DNA from: Tridacna crocea
Lineage: Eukaryota > Mollusca > Bivalvia > Cardiida > Cardiidae
NCBI GenBank assembly: GCA_943736015.1
Contig: OX031066.1
Coordinates: forward strand, 24,536,127 to 24,600,126
Direction: 5' to 3'
DNA length: 64,000 nt
Shown: positions 1-9,816 of the stretch, piece after piece
Layout: each line of letters opens with the position of its first letter
How positions within the stretch are numbered: position 1 is the stretch's first letter
Notes under the pieces: model-generated
What the model was told of the DNA's origin: nothing
What the model saw: only the letters and a program-made list of their open reading frames with translations
The model's database searches: none
Program-made: the position numbers and the translations under genes

Positions 1-72
1 CTTACAAATTTAGAATTCTTTGGAGAATAAGACTAAGAATGTACTCAAGAATGGTTGGTGAATACGGGCCCT
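1..72. repeat. Family G fold-back element, right arm, cut by window edge
   Basis: The window opens inside the right arm of the fold-back repeat seen complete at 6541-6740. It ends with 'GAATGGTTGGTGAATACGGG', the usual G terminus. Confidence 0.75.
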
Positions 73-73
73 G

Positions 74-125
74 GTCTTGATCTACACTGTCCACAAAAGT
101 TCAGTGAGTCACGCTAATCGGCTCT
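74..125 (-). repeat. Family C hairpin element, terminal fragment
   Basis: The segment 'GATCTACACTGTCC' followed by 'TCAGTGAGTCACGCT' matches the reverse complement of the left half of family C (full copy at 30334-30555). The rest of the element is missing. Confidence 0.55.
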
Positions 126-129
126 CAGA

Positions 130-550
130 GTTACCAACAATGGTCACGATCTCGAGGCGCTGAGTGACGGCTTGGAATTATGCAGAGACCAAATTAAACC
201 GAGTGCACTTATCGATGTCGTCCCATTTAATAAGAAAATCCTTGAATTCATCACAGCGTTTCCTCTCATTAAAGTCGCTACGTGACACCATAACTTTCAG
301 AAAATTTCGGAAAATAATTTTCTCTCGAAACAACATGACCTTTTTTTGTCTCTTTTGCTTAAATTCTGAGGGCAATAGAAAAACTGAAAATTAGAAATTT
401 TTGTTTTAGAAAAATTATCGTAGTGTAAGATCATTTTGATTATAAATTTTACACGTGATATTGCGCAATGTAATTGTTAAATTAGTCTATATACTCTGTA
501 CCGTCCGATCTATATCTACTCCTCTGTCGCTGGGAAAGTAGTGCTAAGCG
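130..550. other. No recognised feature
   Basis: AT-rich sequence. Short open frames on both strands (164-394 and 178-375) mirror each other and show no recognisable protein, so I do not call a gene. Confidence 0.5.
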
Positions 551-778
551 TTAACCCTTTACGCCATAAGGCATTTCTATGGTATCTCTGGGTGACCCTA
601 AATAACAGCAAGGGTGAAGCCTTTTTTTATGTGTATAGGACACCTTTTGATAGCTAGAAAACATTGTGACAAAAGGTGAAATTGCTCGTCACGAGCAATT
701 TCACCTTTTGCCACAATGTTTTCCAAAAGCTCCTACAAACAATGCGTAGAAACGAGTATCTATGGAGTAAAGGGTTAA
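551..778 (+). mobile_element. Family B TTAA-flanked hairpin MITE
   Basis: The element is flanked by TTAA at both ends (551-554 and 775-778) and has inverted ends CCCTTTAC and GTAAAGGG. A hairpin of about 60 bp at 659-720 folds around GCTCGTCACGAGC. The TTAA target and CCC..GGG ends fit piggyBac-type non-autonomous elements. There is no coding capacity. Other copies are at 15005, 34708 and 50206. Confidence 0.8.
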
Positions 779-944
779 AGAAGACAATTAATAAGTTATT
801 AAACTTCTTTTTCCAAATTAGGATCTGTTTTAATGATAGTTTTTTTTAGCCACTAAACCTATTGTTATCTCATTAAATTTCAAACCATAAAGTTTCACCG
901 AGTTCAAAGTCCTAATTGCCAGAAAATTCTACACAGCATTTAAA

Positions 945-1045
945 AGTGTAGATCCAAGATCAGGTTGCATGTTAAGCGCAGTCTGAGCTTTATCTACACT
1001 GTAGGGAAAAGCTCATTCAGTCGTGTTTAGTAGTAGATTGGTAAA
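945..1045 (-). repeat. Family C hairpin, degraded copy
   Basis: A weak hairpin 'GTGTAGATCCAAGATCAG...' pairs with '...CTTTATCTACACTG', then 'TCATTCAGTCGTG' follows as in family C read from the minus strand. Confidence 0.5.
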
Positions 1046-1126
1046 TACACAACCCATTGCATTTTCACGCAATATGTATGATTACTTTACTCTGTAACAC
1101 GAATACATGTATTTGACATTCTTGTT

Positions 1127-1354
1127 TTAACCCTTTCCCAAACAATCCCTGGTTTTTACGGGTCAGGAATAAAAGCTTTTTGAAAACATTGTGGGAAAAG
1201 GAGAAAATGCTGGTAACCAGCATTTTCTCCTTTTCCCACAATGTTTTCTACCATGTCGTACAGAAAAAATATCTTTTTAGCAACTTTTAATTTGTCACCT
1301 GCAAAATGCTTTCAATTTAGTGTGGTCCAAAATTTGCAGTTTGGGAAAGGATAA
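1127..1354 (-). mobile_element. Family A TTAA-flanked hairpin MITE
   Basis: The left end is TTAA then CCCTTTCCCAAAC and the right end is GTTTGGGAAAGG, with the right TTAA mutated to ATAA. The central hairpin at about 1184-1250 has arms ending in AAAATGCTGG/CCAGCATTTT. This is the commonest family here. Plus orientation is defined as CCCTTTACC, then a TTTTAGACT segment, then GCATTTGCAGACGAC, then the hairpin. Confidence 0.8.
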
Positions 1355-1384
1355 AAAAAAAAGTCTAAACTAACATTTAAGCCA

Positions 1385-1906
1385 CGATCTATGAAAAGGG
1401 GACTCAATGCATCTGCAAAAAGTTTCAACTCATGTCAGCCTGCGCGGAGTTTTTGCACTTGATCAGTTTTCTGCTTTTCATGGGCCCATTTTACCTCCAA
1501 ACCCAGCCAATTGTAAGAAAAGAAATTAACTTTATGATTCCTTAATGCATAATGTCTACCTCGGTATAAGAAACCGCGGATATGGATTAAACCCCCTTTT
1601 GACAGAGGAGAGCCAATATTGCATATCAAGGGACCAGCCTACTTCCACATCCTGTCAACTTAAAAAAAAAAAGAAATTTATGAATCCATAATCATGTGAT
1701 ATATAGCTTCATAGTATAAATCGCCCAGATGCATTTAGCTTCTTTTTGCTATAGCAGGGCTCACAATGCATGCCAAGGGACCAATTTATCTACAGATCCA
1801 GTAATTTGGAGGCGAAACATGAAATTTATTCATCCATTATCATGTGATGTCTAGCTTGGTATAACACAAGAGGGCTATGATGTCCCTGCATCACTCCACT
1901 GGCTTT
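1385..1906 (+). repeat. Family D element with tandemly repeated tail
   Basis: It begins like other D copies ('GAAAAGGGGACTCAATGCAT', then a decayed GCAAAAAGTTTC / AGCCTGCGC hairpin half). The D tail, containing 'AAGGGACCA', 'CATAATCATGTGAT' and 'TAGCTT', is then repeated about three times with a period near 145 bp. Confidence 0.6.
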
Positions 1907-2137
1907 TTAACCCTTTCCCAAACGACAAACTTTTGGACTAGACCAAATTGAAAGTATTCGCAGACGACAATTCAACTCATGCTGAAAAGATGATTTCTGT
2001 CTATGATAGGGTAAAAAAAACATTGAGAGAAAAGGAGAAAATGCTGGTTACCAGCATTTTCTCCTTTTCCCACAATGTTTTCAAAAGGCTTCTATTCCAG
2101 ACACGTAAAAAACAGGGATTGTTTGGGAAAGGGATAA
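1907..2137 (+). mobile_element. Family A TTAA-flanked hairpin MITE
   Basis: TTAA (1907-1910) is followed by CCCTTTCCCAAACGAC. The hairpin at 2021-2082 is nearly perfect, and the right end is GTTTGGGAAAGGG followed by ATAA. The ends are of the CCCAAAC subtype. Confidence 0.8.
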
Positions 2138-2198
2138 GCCTTTACCACAAGATTTAAAGTGCTCATGACCCTGAAAAAGAGGGCTTTTGAAAACAATG
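2138..2198 (-). repeat. Family A fragment, outer third only
   Basis: The segment 'CCTTTACCACAAGAT', then 'GACCCTGAAAAAGAGGGC' and 'TTTTGAAAACA', is the right end of A in reverse, cut off before the hairpin. It abuts the preceding A copy directly. Confidence 0.6.
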
Positions 2199-2420
2199 AA
2201 TACTGTCAGGCAATACAAGCATGTTTATTCATTGGCATGAAAGCAAAAAGTTCTTGGGAAAAAACACCCTGAATGATAGAATTCTTACTACTTTGAATTT
2301 AATATACCACTCATATAAGCAGAATTATTAGCATCAAAATGAATCACTCTCTCTGAAAACAGAATGATTTTATTGAAAAACTTAAATATCTAGCACGAAT
2401 CATGTATCACTGTAGTTTGA

Positions 2421-2484
2421 TAATCAAGGGAGGTAAATAGTAACAAAATTTATAGTTTACAACAGGAGTTATTTCCCTTGATTA
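2421..2484. repeat. Short inverted repeat around GGGAGGTAA / TTATTTCCC
   Basis: TAATCAAGGGAGGTAA (2421-2436) is mirrored by TTATTTCCCTTGATTA (2469-2484), with one mismatch and a 32-bp spacer. Confidence 0.6.
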
Positions 2485-2502
2485 ATGTTCAAATGAAATG
2501 AC

Positions 2503-2594
2503 TATATCGTCGGTGTACTTCCAAAACCTCGTAACTATATATACAGCTTGTTACAAGCTGTAGTTACGAGGTTTTGAAAGTACACCGACGATAT
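2503..2594. repeat. Family I hairpin
   Basis: A palindrome of about 92 bp: 'TATATCGTCGGTGTACTT' pairs with '...AGTACACCGACGATATA', and the centre is CAGCTTGTTACAAGCTG. Related hairpins lie at 36262, 36459 and 53443. Confidence 0.8.
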
Positions 2595-2606
2595 ATGGAA
2601 GCCCAT

Positions 2607-3000
2607 GTTAAACCTGTGATCCCTGTGATGGGGCTAATTTTGACCCCAGGCCTATACCATGAAGAACTTGTGAAAGGTCCATTAGATGAAGCTACAGGTC
2701 AAATTCAGTAGCTATGAGCTTTGTTGTTTCAGAGAACAAAAAATTTTGAAAAAGTTAGCTTTTTTTTCAGTTTTATTGCCATGACAATTAGATTTTTTTG
2801 AAGGGATCAAATTCTTTCCAAAAATTCTGAAGACGACCATGGTATGATAATTTTTGTGAAGTTTCATCACATTTGGATGGGTAGTTTCAGAGAAGAAGAT
2901 GTTTGAAATAAAAGTTAAAGCACGCACGGACGGACACACGCACGTGCGACGGACACCAGGTCATGACATTACACTGCTGGCTTTAGCCCAGTGGAGCTAA
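2607..3000 (+). repeat. Long bivalve-type repeat, family L, 3' part
   Basis: It contains a 'GATGGGGCTAATTTTGACCC' and 'CAGG' segment, then 'TTTCAGAGAAGAAGATGTTT', a GGAC-rich stretch, and ends '...AGTGGAGCTAAAAAAT'. This matches the plan of the full L copy at 30660-32684. From memory such repeats are common in bivalve introns and intergenic DNA. No coding sequence is seen. Confidence 0.6.
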
Positions 3001-3002
3001 AA

Positions 3003-3240
3003 AATAAAAAGTAAGAATCCATAATTGTATAATGTCTACCTTGCTACAATGAATCGCAGAGATTCAGTAAGCCCCATATTTATAAAGCAGGGCTGACCTG
3101 CATATCAAGGGACCATTCTACTTCCAGATCCGGTCTATGTAAGGAAAAAAATATGAATCCATCACTATGTGATGCCAAGCTGAGTATTACAAAACCCGGA
3201 GATGCCCTAAGCCCTGTTTTTGACAAAGCAAAGCTCATTT
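3003..3240 (+). repeat. Family D tail tandem array, second block
   Basis: Two further copies of the D tail ('ATCCATAATTGTATAATG...', 'AAGGGACCATTCTACTTCC') follow each other, as in 1470-1906. They are separated from that array by A, I and L elements. Confidence 0.55.
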
Positions 3241-3413
3241 GTTTTGTTTTTAAACAACTTTGTTTACGTGTCCAATGGTAAAAGAACTGAACATGAATTT
3301 AGCCCGCTATAAAAGGACTTCTTTGTCAAATAAATATCGCACAATATTGCGTGTTATTGCATGGAATTTCGTGATTACAATTTCCAAATGCTAGATAGTA
3401 CTCTAGCTTTGAC

Positions 3414-3620
3414 TTAAACCTTTACCACACAATACCGACTTTTAACGACCCTGAGAAACAAGCCTGCTGAAACCATTATGGAAAAAGAAGAAAATGCTGG
3501 TTTCCAGCATTTTCTCTTTTTCCGACAAATTTTTCTACCCTTTCCAAAACAATTTCCATATTTTTTGTTGTCTGCAAGTGCTTTCAATCTAGACTGGTCC
3601 ATAGTTTTATTGTTTGGAAA
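3414..3620 (-). mobile_element. Family A hairpin MITE, right end lost
   Basis: It starts TTAA then ACCTTTACCACAC. The hairpin is at 3479-3530 and the far part 'GTCTGCAAGTGCTTTCAATC' is kept. The terminus is cut at TTTGGAAAC, where family D begins. Confidence 0.75.
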
Positions 3621-3628
3621 CCTGTGCG

Positions 3629-3849
3629 CTATGCTCTGTAAAAAGGGGGCTTAATGCATTTGCGAAAAGTTTCGACCCTGGCCAGCCGGCGCGGAGTGCG
3701 TGGGCTGATCTCGGGGCCGAGACTTTTCGCTATTGATCAATATTCTGAACTATCAAAGGCCCAGTCTACCTCACGATTAAGTCGTTTGTTACAAAAAGCG
3801 GATATTAGGGATGTCTTGTTTGGTACCATGAATTAATGAGATGCATTAA
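3629..3849 (+). mobile_element. Family D element, tail interrupted by family A
   Basis: The left end is 'ATGCTCTGTAAAAAGGGGGC'. A partly decayed hairpin is at about 3661-3735, and the tail 'GGCCCAGTCTACCTCACGAT' follows. The tail ends at 'GAGATGCATTAA', where an A element has inserted at D's own TTAA. Confidence 0.65.
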
Positions 3850-4062
3850 CCATTTACCACCCAGTGACGACTTTTAACACCCTGAAAGAGAAGGCTTTTG
3901 AAAAAATTGTGGGAAAAGGAGAAAATGCCGATAACCAGTATTTTCTCCTTTTCCGACAATCTTTTCAAAACTTCTATTTCTCCTTTTCGAACAATGTTTT
4001 TAAAAGTTCAATTTCCCACAGTCGCTAAAAAACTGGGGATTGTGCGGTATATAGCGCGTTAA
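3846..4062. mobile_element. Family A element with two right ends
   Basis: It is flanked by TTAA on both sides (3846-3849 and 4059-4062). Both halves match the right half of A: the left reads CCATTTACCACCC with 'CCTGAAAGAGAAGGCTTTTG', and the right carries a diverged version of the same end. The TTTTAGACT/GCAGACGAC half is absent, so this copy is close to one large inverted repeat. Confidence 0.65.
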
Positions 4063-4105
4063 GCCGTCGAAAGGTTAATCGTTTCTTGCATTAAGCGCTG
4101 CTGGG

Positions 4106-4326
4106 TTAACCGTTTACAAAACAACAAAATTTTAGACTTATCCGAATCAGAAAGCACTTGCAGACAACAAAATAAACGTAACTCAAAAATTGAAACTTGT
4201 TTTCAGCAAGGTAGTGGGAAAAGGACAAAATGCTGGTTATCAGCATTTTCTCCTTTTCCAACAATGTTTTCAAAGGGCTTCTATCTCAAGTTCGTGAAAA
4301 CCAGGGATTGTTTGGTAAAGGGTTAA
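4106..4326 (+). mobile_element. Family A TTAA-flanked hairpin MITE
   Basis: TTAA (4106-4109) and TTAA (4323-4326) flank a 213-bp element with left end CCGTTTACAAAACAAC and right end GATTGTTTGGTAAAGGG. The hairpin is at 4210-4275. Confidence 0.85.
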
Positions 4327-4504
4327 GCCACAACAGGGAGTAATTCCACAGGTCTAAACGACTGTAGAGGTTATTAAAATGTATGGAAAGTCGTGGATCT
4401 ATTGCATACGAAATAAGCCTGTCACACAGAGTTCAGATTGTGTCCAGATATAGATATTTAGCTCTTATGATACCACGTTGGAAAAAAAAAACTGATAATT
4501 TTTG

Positions 4505-4574
4505 CGGACGGAGTAGATCAAGATCAGACTGCACATAACGTGCAGTCTGATCTATGATCTACACCCGTCCGATA
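4505..4574 (+). repeat. Family C hairpin
   Basis: 'GCGGACGGAGTAGATCAAG' is followed by ATCAGACTGCACATAACGTG and its complement, ending 'GATCTACACCCGTCCG'. The TTAA-type ends of C are not clear here. Confidence 0.65.
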
Positions 4575-4804
4575 CTACATTCCATAGGTCGACCAAAATT
4601 CTTTTTCATTCATAAAAGAATAATATTTACTGTCTGGGAAAATGTCTTATTTATTTTCTTAGTAGAAAAAGAGCTACCTAGGTAGTTTTATGGAAAAGAC
4701 AAAAAATATAATTTCTCGATATCATGCAAGTTATGGGATCGTATTTACAATATATTCTGGAGTCAATCCTTTTGCTTCATTCCAAAGCCGGGTATCTCAT
4801 TGGC

Positions 4805-5036
4805 TTAACTCTTTACAACACAACAAAATTTTAGACTTGTCCAAACTGAAAGCATTTGCAAACAACAAAATAAATGCGACTGAAAAATTGAAACTTGTTT
4901 TGAAGAAGCCTATTAAAAACATAGTGGGAAAAGGAGAAAATGCTGGTAACCAGCATTTTCTCCTTTTCCCACTATGTTTTTAACAGGCTTCTTTCTCAGG
5001 GTCTTTAAAAGTCGGGATTGTGTTGTAATGAGTTAA
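4805..5036 (+). mobile_element. Family A TTAA-flanked hairpin MITE
   Basis: Perfect TTAA flanks (4805-4808 and 5033-5036) enclose 224 bp. Left end CTCTTTACAACACAAC, hairpin at 4919-4983 with an almost perfect stem, right end GGGATTGTGTTGTAATGAG. Confidence 0.85.
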
Positions 5037-5114
5037 AACATTTACTTTAGTTTTTAGTTTCATATTTCATTTTTTTCCGCCAGCGAATAACACATAGACT
5101 GACGGTACAATAAA

Positions 5115-5595
5115 TAAAGGATGTTTGATTTTTTGCCGGTGAAATCGAAATTTATTTCATCAAGTGAACATCATCGGTAATATTTTCACGAGTGGCTGCT
5201 GCACCACTCGTGAGAATATTACCGATAATGTTCACTTGATAAAAAAATCGATCTTTCACAAAAAAAAAAAAAAAATCGATCTATTTTATATTTTTAAACC
5301 TTTCTGGGGGAAAATTAATCAAAACCCAGTACAGTTTTTTTCGGTTATTCCCCGTGGCGTACCCCCTGCACATAGCAACGCATAACAATATTACGTCAAG
5401 CGCAAGAAATGTACATAAGTTACATCATATTTCCATCTGGTTGCGAGGCACACACATTATTTCTAGCTAACTAGTGCGTAGGAATAACTGTTTCCGACTT
5501 CATGTGAAGAGTTACAAAAGAAAAATCGTTTTCTTTTTTTCACCGGTCGTAACCATGAAATATTTCTCAATAACCTACCGGAAAAAAAAGAAAGT
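5115..5595 (+). mobile_element. Family H hairpin-tail element
   Basis: A long hairpin at 5139-5259 has arms 'AATTTATTTCATCAAGTGAA' / 'TTCACTTGATAAA' and a loop near GAGTGGCTGCTGCACCACTC. It is followed by a tail with 'CCCCGTGGCGTACCCCC' and 'ATTACGTCAAGCGC'. The tail resembles the better preserved copies at 5628 and 39300 but is more decayed; its TGACGTCA site has become TTACATCA. Confidence 0.7.
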
Positions 5596-5627
5596 AACAG
5601 ATTGTCATTGTCTTTTGGTAAAGAAAT

Positions 5628-6076
5628 AGAGGATATTTGTTTTTTTCGGTGTAAGATCGAAATTTATTTCATCGAGTGGACACCATCGGTAATATTTTCA
5701 CGAGTGGCGCAGCCACGAGTGAAAATATTACCGATGGTGTTCACGAGATGAAATAAATTTCGATCTTTCACCGAAAAAAACAAATTTTCTATTTATTTTA
5801 TGCTTTTAATCCTTTCTGGGAGGAGCTTTATCAAAATTCAGTACAGTTCTTTTCCCTTATTCCCCGTGGCGTACCCCTCCCGCATAGCAACGTTACGTCA
5901 AGCGCGTGAAATGTAAGGTATATGACGTCATATTTCCCATCTGGTTGTTAGGCACGCGCAATTTACCTAGGCAACAAGAACGTGAAAATCGGTATTTTCA
6001 CTGGTGGTACCAGTGTAAGATCGAAAAATATTTTCACTGCTATTTCTCGATATCCTACCGGAAAGCATGAAATAAT
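5628..6076 (+). mobile_element. Family H hairpin-tail element, best hairpin
   Basis: The hairpin at 5637-5783 is about 147 bp with a loop of only a few bases (GAGTGGCGCAGCCACGAGTG). The tail of about 290 bp carries 'CCCCGTGGCGTACCCCTCCC', a full TGACGTCA (5923-5930) and ends 'GAAAGCATGAAATAATG'. No open frame spans it. Confidence 0.75.
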
Positions 6077-6220
6077 GATGCCTTATACACTGGATACGGG
6101 GTACAGAATGCAAGCGTTGAGGGGATACCAAAGACTGATAACATTGTGAAGCAACCCATTTTCCTCTGTTGAGTAGCCAACATCGAACGTCATGATCACA
6201 CGCGCAGAATGATTGAATGT

Positions 6221-6516
6221 TGTTTTACCCCGTTTTTAACATTATCTTAGTTATATAACGGCGGCCAGAGCACCTATCAATGCTTTCCTGTGAGTCTCTC
6301 TTACCAGTACTCCGCACAATATTCTTTCCAAGCCACTGGCTGCTTTTCAACATAGCCATAGTAGAAAAAGATGGTCAGCGGCGGTAAGAGACTCTGAGAA
6401 ATGAATCCTGTCGCAATGACTGTCATCATTCCTCGGAAAGAAACTTGCCGAGCCAGAGATCAAACCAGCGACCCCTTGTCCTTAACTTCTACACGCTAAC
6501 GACTGAGCTACAGAGA
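6221..6516 (-). mobile_element. tRNA-derived SINE, family J
   Basis: Read on the minus strand it starts with a tRNA-like head: A-box-like GTAGCTCAGTCGTTAGCG and B-box-like GCTGGTTTGATCTC. The body follows with 'CCGAGGAATGATGACAGTC', 'GTACTGGTAAGAGA' and a 3' part 'ATAATGTTAAAAACGGGG'. It is not a tRNA gene, since the T-arm and acceptor do not pair. Confidence 0.75.
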
Positions 6517-6540
6517 CTAGGTACAAGAAATACACAGTCT

Positions 6541-6740
6541 GGGCTCGTATTCATCAACCATTCTTAAGAACAGTCCCGGTCATTTTCTCCAGAATATTCT
6601 ACATTTGAAAGTAACATAACTTCTGATTGGCTAAACCATTTGGTTTAGCCAATCAGAAGTTGTGATACTTACAAATCTAGAAAATCTGAAAGAATAAGGC
6701 AAAGAATATTCATAAGAATGGTTGATGAATACGTTCCCTG
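6541..6740. mobile_element. Family G fold-back element, complete
   Basis: The whole 200-bp unit is an inverted repeat: 'CTCGTATTCATCAACCATTC' pairs with 'GAATGGTTGATGAATACG'. The centre (6629-6659) is GATTGGCTAAACC/GGTTTAGCCAATC. Other copies are at 17685, 26180, 28590, 53985 and 54222. Confidence 0.8.
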
Positions 6741-6744
6741 GCTG

Positions 6745-7016
6745 ATCACAATTTGAGATGTTTGTTAAGCTTCACGTGAATATGTTCATATCCCATGGAT
6801 CCATAGGCAGGGCTGTCATTTTTCGTTTTTCTTTCAAAATTAAGTCATAAATGAGTGTAAAATTACAAATTCAAATGAGATACGCTATAGTTGTATACTG
6901 TGACATTTTACTCGTAAACTGGGCTACTGTACCCCTGGGGCTAAAGACAGAAAAAAAACCGGAATTACTTGTGGCCTGTAGATCCAATCTTACGGTTTAA
7001 AGATAGAGCTTTAAAT
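6745..7016. other. No recognised feature
   Basis: AT-rich spacer between G and the GA microsatellite, with no repeat or gene recognised. Confidence 0.5.
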
Positions 7017-7048
7017 AGAGAGCGAGAGAGAGAGAGAGAGAGAGAGAG
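7017..7048 (+). repeat. (GA)n microsatellite
   Basis: About 15 uninterrupted GA dinucleotides. Confidence 0.95.
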
Positions 7049-7195
7049 TGCACGTTCTGAGCAATCTTATCGTAAATCAAGCCTTGCACTTGCCACTTAT
7101 GGCTTTTACTGCAAAATGGATAAAAAAAAAACCAAACAATGCAACACTAACTTTTAGAGCAAAGCATTTTGATAGTTTTGTAGTTTTTTTTAAGT

Positions 7196-7240
7196 GTAGA
7201 TCAAGACCAGACTGCTTTGAAGGCACAGTCTTCTCTTTAA
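7196..7240 (+). repeat. Family C hairpin, degraded
   Basis: 'GTGTAGATCAAGACCAGACTG' minus one end base is followed by an imperfect complement 'CACAGTCTTCTC'. The element ends are absent. Confidence 0.45.
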
Positions 7241-7351
7241 TTTACATGTACAATGACCAGCACTTGGTACATATACCCGGCAAAAGTTGTTGCATACTCG
7301 AACTTAAAAGATGCTTGGGTCACCTAGTGAAAATATTCATAGCTATGCTCC

Positions 7352-7430
7352 AGCGAAAGGCAGGCTTGGTGCATCCCCGTGATCCATGGTACAAAGCAAG
7401 CCATCATATACTTGTGTAGAGCTCCAGATA
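7352..7430 (-). repeat. Family D tail fragment
   Basis: 'GCTATGCTCCAGCGAAAGGC', 'TGCATCCCCGTGATCCATGG' and 'AAGCCATCATATACTTG' match the outer D tail seen at 18430-18512. Confidence 0.5.
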
Positions 7431-7599
7431 AAATATATTAATGACGTTTTAAATCCGTTATTACTCTTCCAAACCCTATTTTGTGGGTTCTTATTTTAAT
7501 TGTTTCGATGAGACGATTCTAATGAGCACCCATAACATAGGGTTTAGTAGAGAATAACTAATATTTTCAATAATGAAATCAAAATCATTCCCTCTATCT

Positions 7600-7828
7600 T
7601 GAACTCTGCTTATACATGTACAGCCATAATATCCACTTCTTGTAATAATTGACTTCATCATGAGGTAGACTGGTCCTTGGGCATACAATAAATTGACTGA
7701 TAGCGAAAAGTTTCGGCACAGGTTAGCCTGCGCAGATTCCGCAGGCTAACCTGTGCCGAAACTTTTTGCAGATGCTATATGCAGATGTGAGAAGACCCCC
7801 TTTCATACAGCACGGCTCTCATTTATTT
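7600..7828 (-). mobile_element. Family D hairpin element
   Basis: The tail 'GAGGTAGACTGGTCCTTGGG' comes first, then a hairpin at 7705-7769 (GCGAAAAGTTTCGGCACAGG, loop around GCGCAGATTCCGC), then the end 'CCCCCTTTCATACAGCACGG'. Confidence 0.7.
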
Positions 7829-7829
7829 C

Positions 7830-8500
7830 AATTCAGAAGCCTTGGTATTAACCCCGCTTTATTAGCCAAACTGTCATGGGCGATATCTAATTTTCTCACA
7901 CAGAATGACGACTACACAGTAAGAGTTGAATTAAGGTCAAGTTGGCCTCCGTCCAGTTAGCGTTCGTCATTGTCAGTAACAGATTTTGATCAATCAAAGT
8001 TCGAAAGCGGGGAACCAGTACGTTGACATACAATGAAGCTGAGTATAAATTACTGAGAATACCACATTCTGTATTTCTTTTTCAAGCCGGTTTGACCATT
8101 TTAATCTTGAACAATCGAAATACAAGTATTTAGGTAGTATACCAGTAAAAGAAAACAGCCATTTCCACCGTAATATTAGGTGTATTTCTTTGAACGGGCC
8201 ACTTTCTCCTTCATATACCTTATACAGTCGTCACTGAGGCAACCATAATATGCGTTCTAGCGCATTGACCACAGCACAATACACAGACGTACCATTTCTC
8301 AAGACGAAATTTAGAGAAAAAAATACTGAGTGAAAGTCTCTCATAGGGAAAAAACCCAATGATCTTCTAAACTTCACTAGAAAAGAAGAAAAGATCCAGC
8401 AGATCATTTTCAGATAGTTAAAACTAATGAATTATTCAAGCCTTAAAAATCGAGCCTTTTGTTTTCTTGTTGTTATTCAAAATGTAAACCAAAAAGAGAG
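7830..8500. other. No recognised feature
   Basis: Nothing recognised. Short open frames at 7766-7960 and 8427-8633 start in or run into repeats. Confidence 0.5.
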
Positions 8501-8504
8501 TAGG

Positions 8505-9110
8505 TCTTGGTTTTTAGCTCTACTGGCTGAAAGCCTGCAAAACTTATGTCATGGTATGGTTTCCGTTGTCAGTCTGTCCGTCAGTATTTTGCTTGTTTAC
8601 GCGATAAAATCTGCATATGTTGTCATATTTTAATGAAACTTGCCGTTAGTTAATCTCATAAACAGCTTGAACCCTACTGATCTTGGAGAAAAAAAAAAAA
8701 AAAAAAAAACATTATGCGAAAAGTAACCATTTGAATTGGAAAATTTCAATTTCTTGCTCATGCTTTAACGTCTAAAGTCAGATTTTCATGAAACTTGCAC
8801 AGTTTGCTATCTCATCAATAGCTTGAACCCTAAAGATTTTGAATAATAAAAAAGCATGGGAAAATTAGTCATTTGAAAATAAGTACACAGTCTTGATCCA
8901 ATTCTTTTGAATTTTTCAAAGATTATTTGGGTCATTAAGGATTGAACTCTATTACAAGTTAAGAATATAAAGTAATCTGTGCGGAAAAAGCAGCCATTTG
9001 AATCTATTTTTTTTTTGTCATAGTTCTTTGAAATTTACTGGGATTGTTAAATACTAGGTGTACTGAAACCCTATCAAATTTGGCTGGATTTCAAGCATTT
9101 TTTTTTTTCG
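8505..9110 (+). repeat. Long bivalve-type repeat with about 4 degraded tandem monomers
   Basis: It starts 'TAGCTCTACTGGCTGAAAGC' and 'CAGTCTGTCCGTCAG', resembling the end of L repeats in the opposite direction. Degraded monomers near 8620, 8790, 8920 and 9040 share 'TGAAACTTGC', 'CTCATCAATAGCTTGAACCC' and 'CATTTGAA'. Confidence 0.55.
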
Positions 9111-9675
9111 CTGTTCGTACAATTCACCATACATTAGCTTATGTTGTCTTAGTGGCTTCAAATCCAGTTGTAAGAGCATGCACCCTCTCTTTTGTGTTTT
9201 ATTGTTTTGTTTTTTCTTTCTACATCATGAATTCATAGTGCATGCTAGCAAAAAGCAAAGTCATAGCCAGTAGAGCGATTTCAGGCCATCAAGGGCCTCT
9301 AGTTTCTGTTCTCGTAATAACACAAGATGCGCCAAAATACGTAGGCCTAAAACATATTTTTGAGCACGACTTCACAACTCGATCTGTGTATTTTGATATA
9401 AGATATGCAATGTCCATTATCTTGACAGATATTCTGACAGATAAGGGGGCTTTAATATCAATATTGCAATAATTTTGTCCTTGGTGCTCTCTGAAAATGT
9501 CTATTTCAATTATTCAGCACTTTTAAAAGGTTAAACCTTGTCAAGCAAATTTAGCAGAGTTTATAAAGCAATTTTATTGGCAGAAATCTGTGAGCAATTT
9601 TCAAGCCTAGTACAATGAAACTTCCTCTAAAAAAGTTTTGCTTCAAAACAACGACAACTGCGACGACAAAGTCTG
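9110..9675. other. No recognised feature
   Basis: Nothing recognised on either strand. Opposed short frames at 9551-9739 and 9615-9803 overlap the E fragment and are not credible genes. Confidence 0.5.
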
Positions 9676-9679
9676 TTAT

Positions 9680-9816
9680 GACCTGTAACACGCGAAAAGG
9701 GACACTCGCACATTTTCGTAAAGTGTCGTCTCGGATCAACCTGCACGGACTGAGACACTTTCCAACACAGTGTGGTTTTCTGTTTCACGAAAGTCTACTG
9801 TAGTACAAAATCCATG
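9680..9816 (+). mobile_element. Family E double-hairpin element, left half
   Basis: It contains the left terminus 'GTAACACGCGAAAAGGGACA', a partial first hairpin and the linker 'AAGTCTACTGTAGTACAAAA'. It stops where the Tc1 derivative begins, so the second half is missing. Confidence 0.65.

Noticed and set aside
178-394. Pair of opposing frames near the window start
   Set aside because: Mirror frames in AT-rich DNA without codon bias or motif.
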